A DNA stretch of 13,427 nt. It comes from UKL13-2 sp031394335 (GTDB lineage: Bacteria > Pseudomonadota > Gammaproteobacteria > Burkholderiales > Usitatibacteraceae). The notes below the pieces were generated by a model that made no database searches, was not told the origin of the DNA, and saw only the letters and a list, made by a program, of their open reading frames with translations. A program made the position numbers and the translations under genes. Below, piece by piece: positions 13,263 through 13,427 of this stretch (within the stretch, counting starts at the first letter, position 1; each line of letters starts with the position of its first letter). The stretch covers positions 1-13,427 of the forward strand of contig JANMXS010000248.1 of the NCBI GenBank assembly GCA_031394335.1. Direction: 5' to 3'.

Positions 13263-13427
13263 GGCAGTTTATCCAGATCTACGTTGCCGCCGGTCAGAAT
13301 GATACCGACGCGCGTGCCCTTCACTTCAATACTGCCCTCGAGAATTGCGCCCAGCGGCGGCGAACAAGACGCCTCGATAATGATCTTGAGCAGCTCCCAG
13401 GTCATGCGCATCGCTTTGACTACGTTT
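13250..13427 (-). CDS. Threonine/serine dehydratase-type PLP enzyme, C-terminal fragment
   Basis: Translating the minus strand from the right edge gives 58 codons and a TAG stop at 13250-13252; the N-terminus is outside the window. The peptide includes MTWELLKIIIEASCSPP and ends TRVGIILTGGNVDLDKLPWQK. This is the C-terminal signature of fold-type II PLP lyases such as threonine dehydratase, serine racemase and hydroxyaspartate ammonia-lyase. In these the residue before GGN contacts the pyridine nitrogen of PLP; it is usually Ser and here Thr. The stop overlaps the RidA-family start by 13 bases. Such dehydratases release the enamine intermediates that RidA removes, so the pair makes biochemical sense. 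The exact substrate cannot be told from the fragment. Confidence 0.85.
   Translation of the reverse strand, partial: NVVKAMRMTWELLKIIIEASCSPPLGAILEGSIEVKGTRVGIILTGGNVDLDKLPWQK

Noticed and set aside
1..13427. tRNA or rRNA genes, CRISPR arrays, insertion sequences, attachment sites, toxin-antitoxin or phage-defence genes
   Set aside because: I looked through the gaps and reading frames and found no cloverleaf, regularly spaced repeats, transposase motifs or terminal inverted repeats. All gaps between genes are under 300 bases.

Overview
The window is chromosomal DNA of ordinary bacterial density, moderately GC-rich by eye, and reads most like a betaproteobacterium, probably Burkholderiales or a close relative. 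The evidence is a Bug/TctC-type solute receptor, a phasin with a histone-like tail, a PHA-granule region protein, an FFLEELY-motif protein, and an E. coli-like FadD with nearly collinear motifs. There are no rRNA or tRNA genes, insertion sequences, CRISPR arrays or prophage genes. No gap without a gene exceeds 300 bases.

Layout, left to right. (1) The tail of a TRAP transporter large permease, then a Bug-family periplasmic binding protein, then a bidirectional terminator (1-1430). (2) A small PHA-system protein, convergent with an FFLEELY-motif protein on the minus strand (1519-2561). (3) A rightward operon with ATGA overlaps: coniferyl-aldehyde-type aldehyde dehydrogenase, a Tat-exported small subunit, and a GMC flavoprotein with a Cx5Cx3C iron-sulphur-type motif (2681-6335). 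(4) Periplasmic MsrA on the minus strand, divergent from a PhzF-family protein (6398-8020). (5) FadD on the minus strand, divergent from a phasin (8047-10587), followed by a roughly 195-nt 3' region with a CU-rich segment and a strong terminator. (6) An acyl-CoA-binding protein on the minus strand, divergent from a wax ester synthase/diacylglycerol acyltransferase (10795-12861). (7) A RidA-family deaminase whose start overlaps the end of a threonine/serine dehydratase-type gene that runs off the right edge (12873-13427).

Much of the window fits one theme, handling of fatty acyl chains and storage lipid. The GMC dehydrogenase and the aldehyde dehydrogenase could turn an alcohol into an acid. 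FadD would activate fatty acids to acyl-CoA, and the acyl-CoA-binding protein would buffer them. WS/DGAT would then make wax ester or triacylglycerol, while the phasin and the PHA-region protein serve polyhydroxyalkanoate granules. Only the three-gene dehydrogenase operon and the dehydratase-RidA pair look physically coupled; the rest of the link is inference from proximity.

The strongest leads are the dehydrogenase operon (a relative of Tat-hitchhiking FAD dehydrogenase complexes, with no cytochrome subunit in view), the acyl-CoA-binding protein/WS-DGAT divergent pair with an operator-like inverted repeat, and a possible 3'-UTR small RNA behind the phasin.
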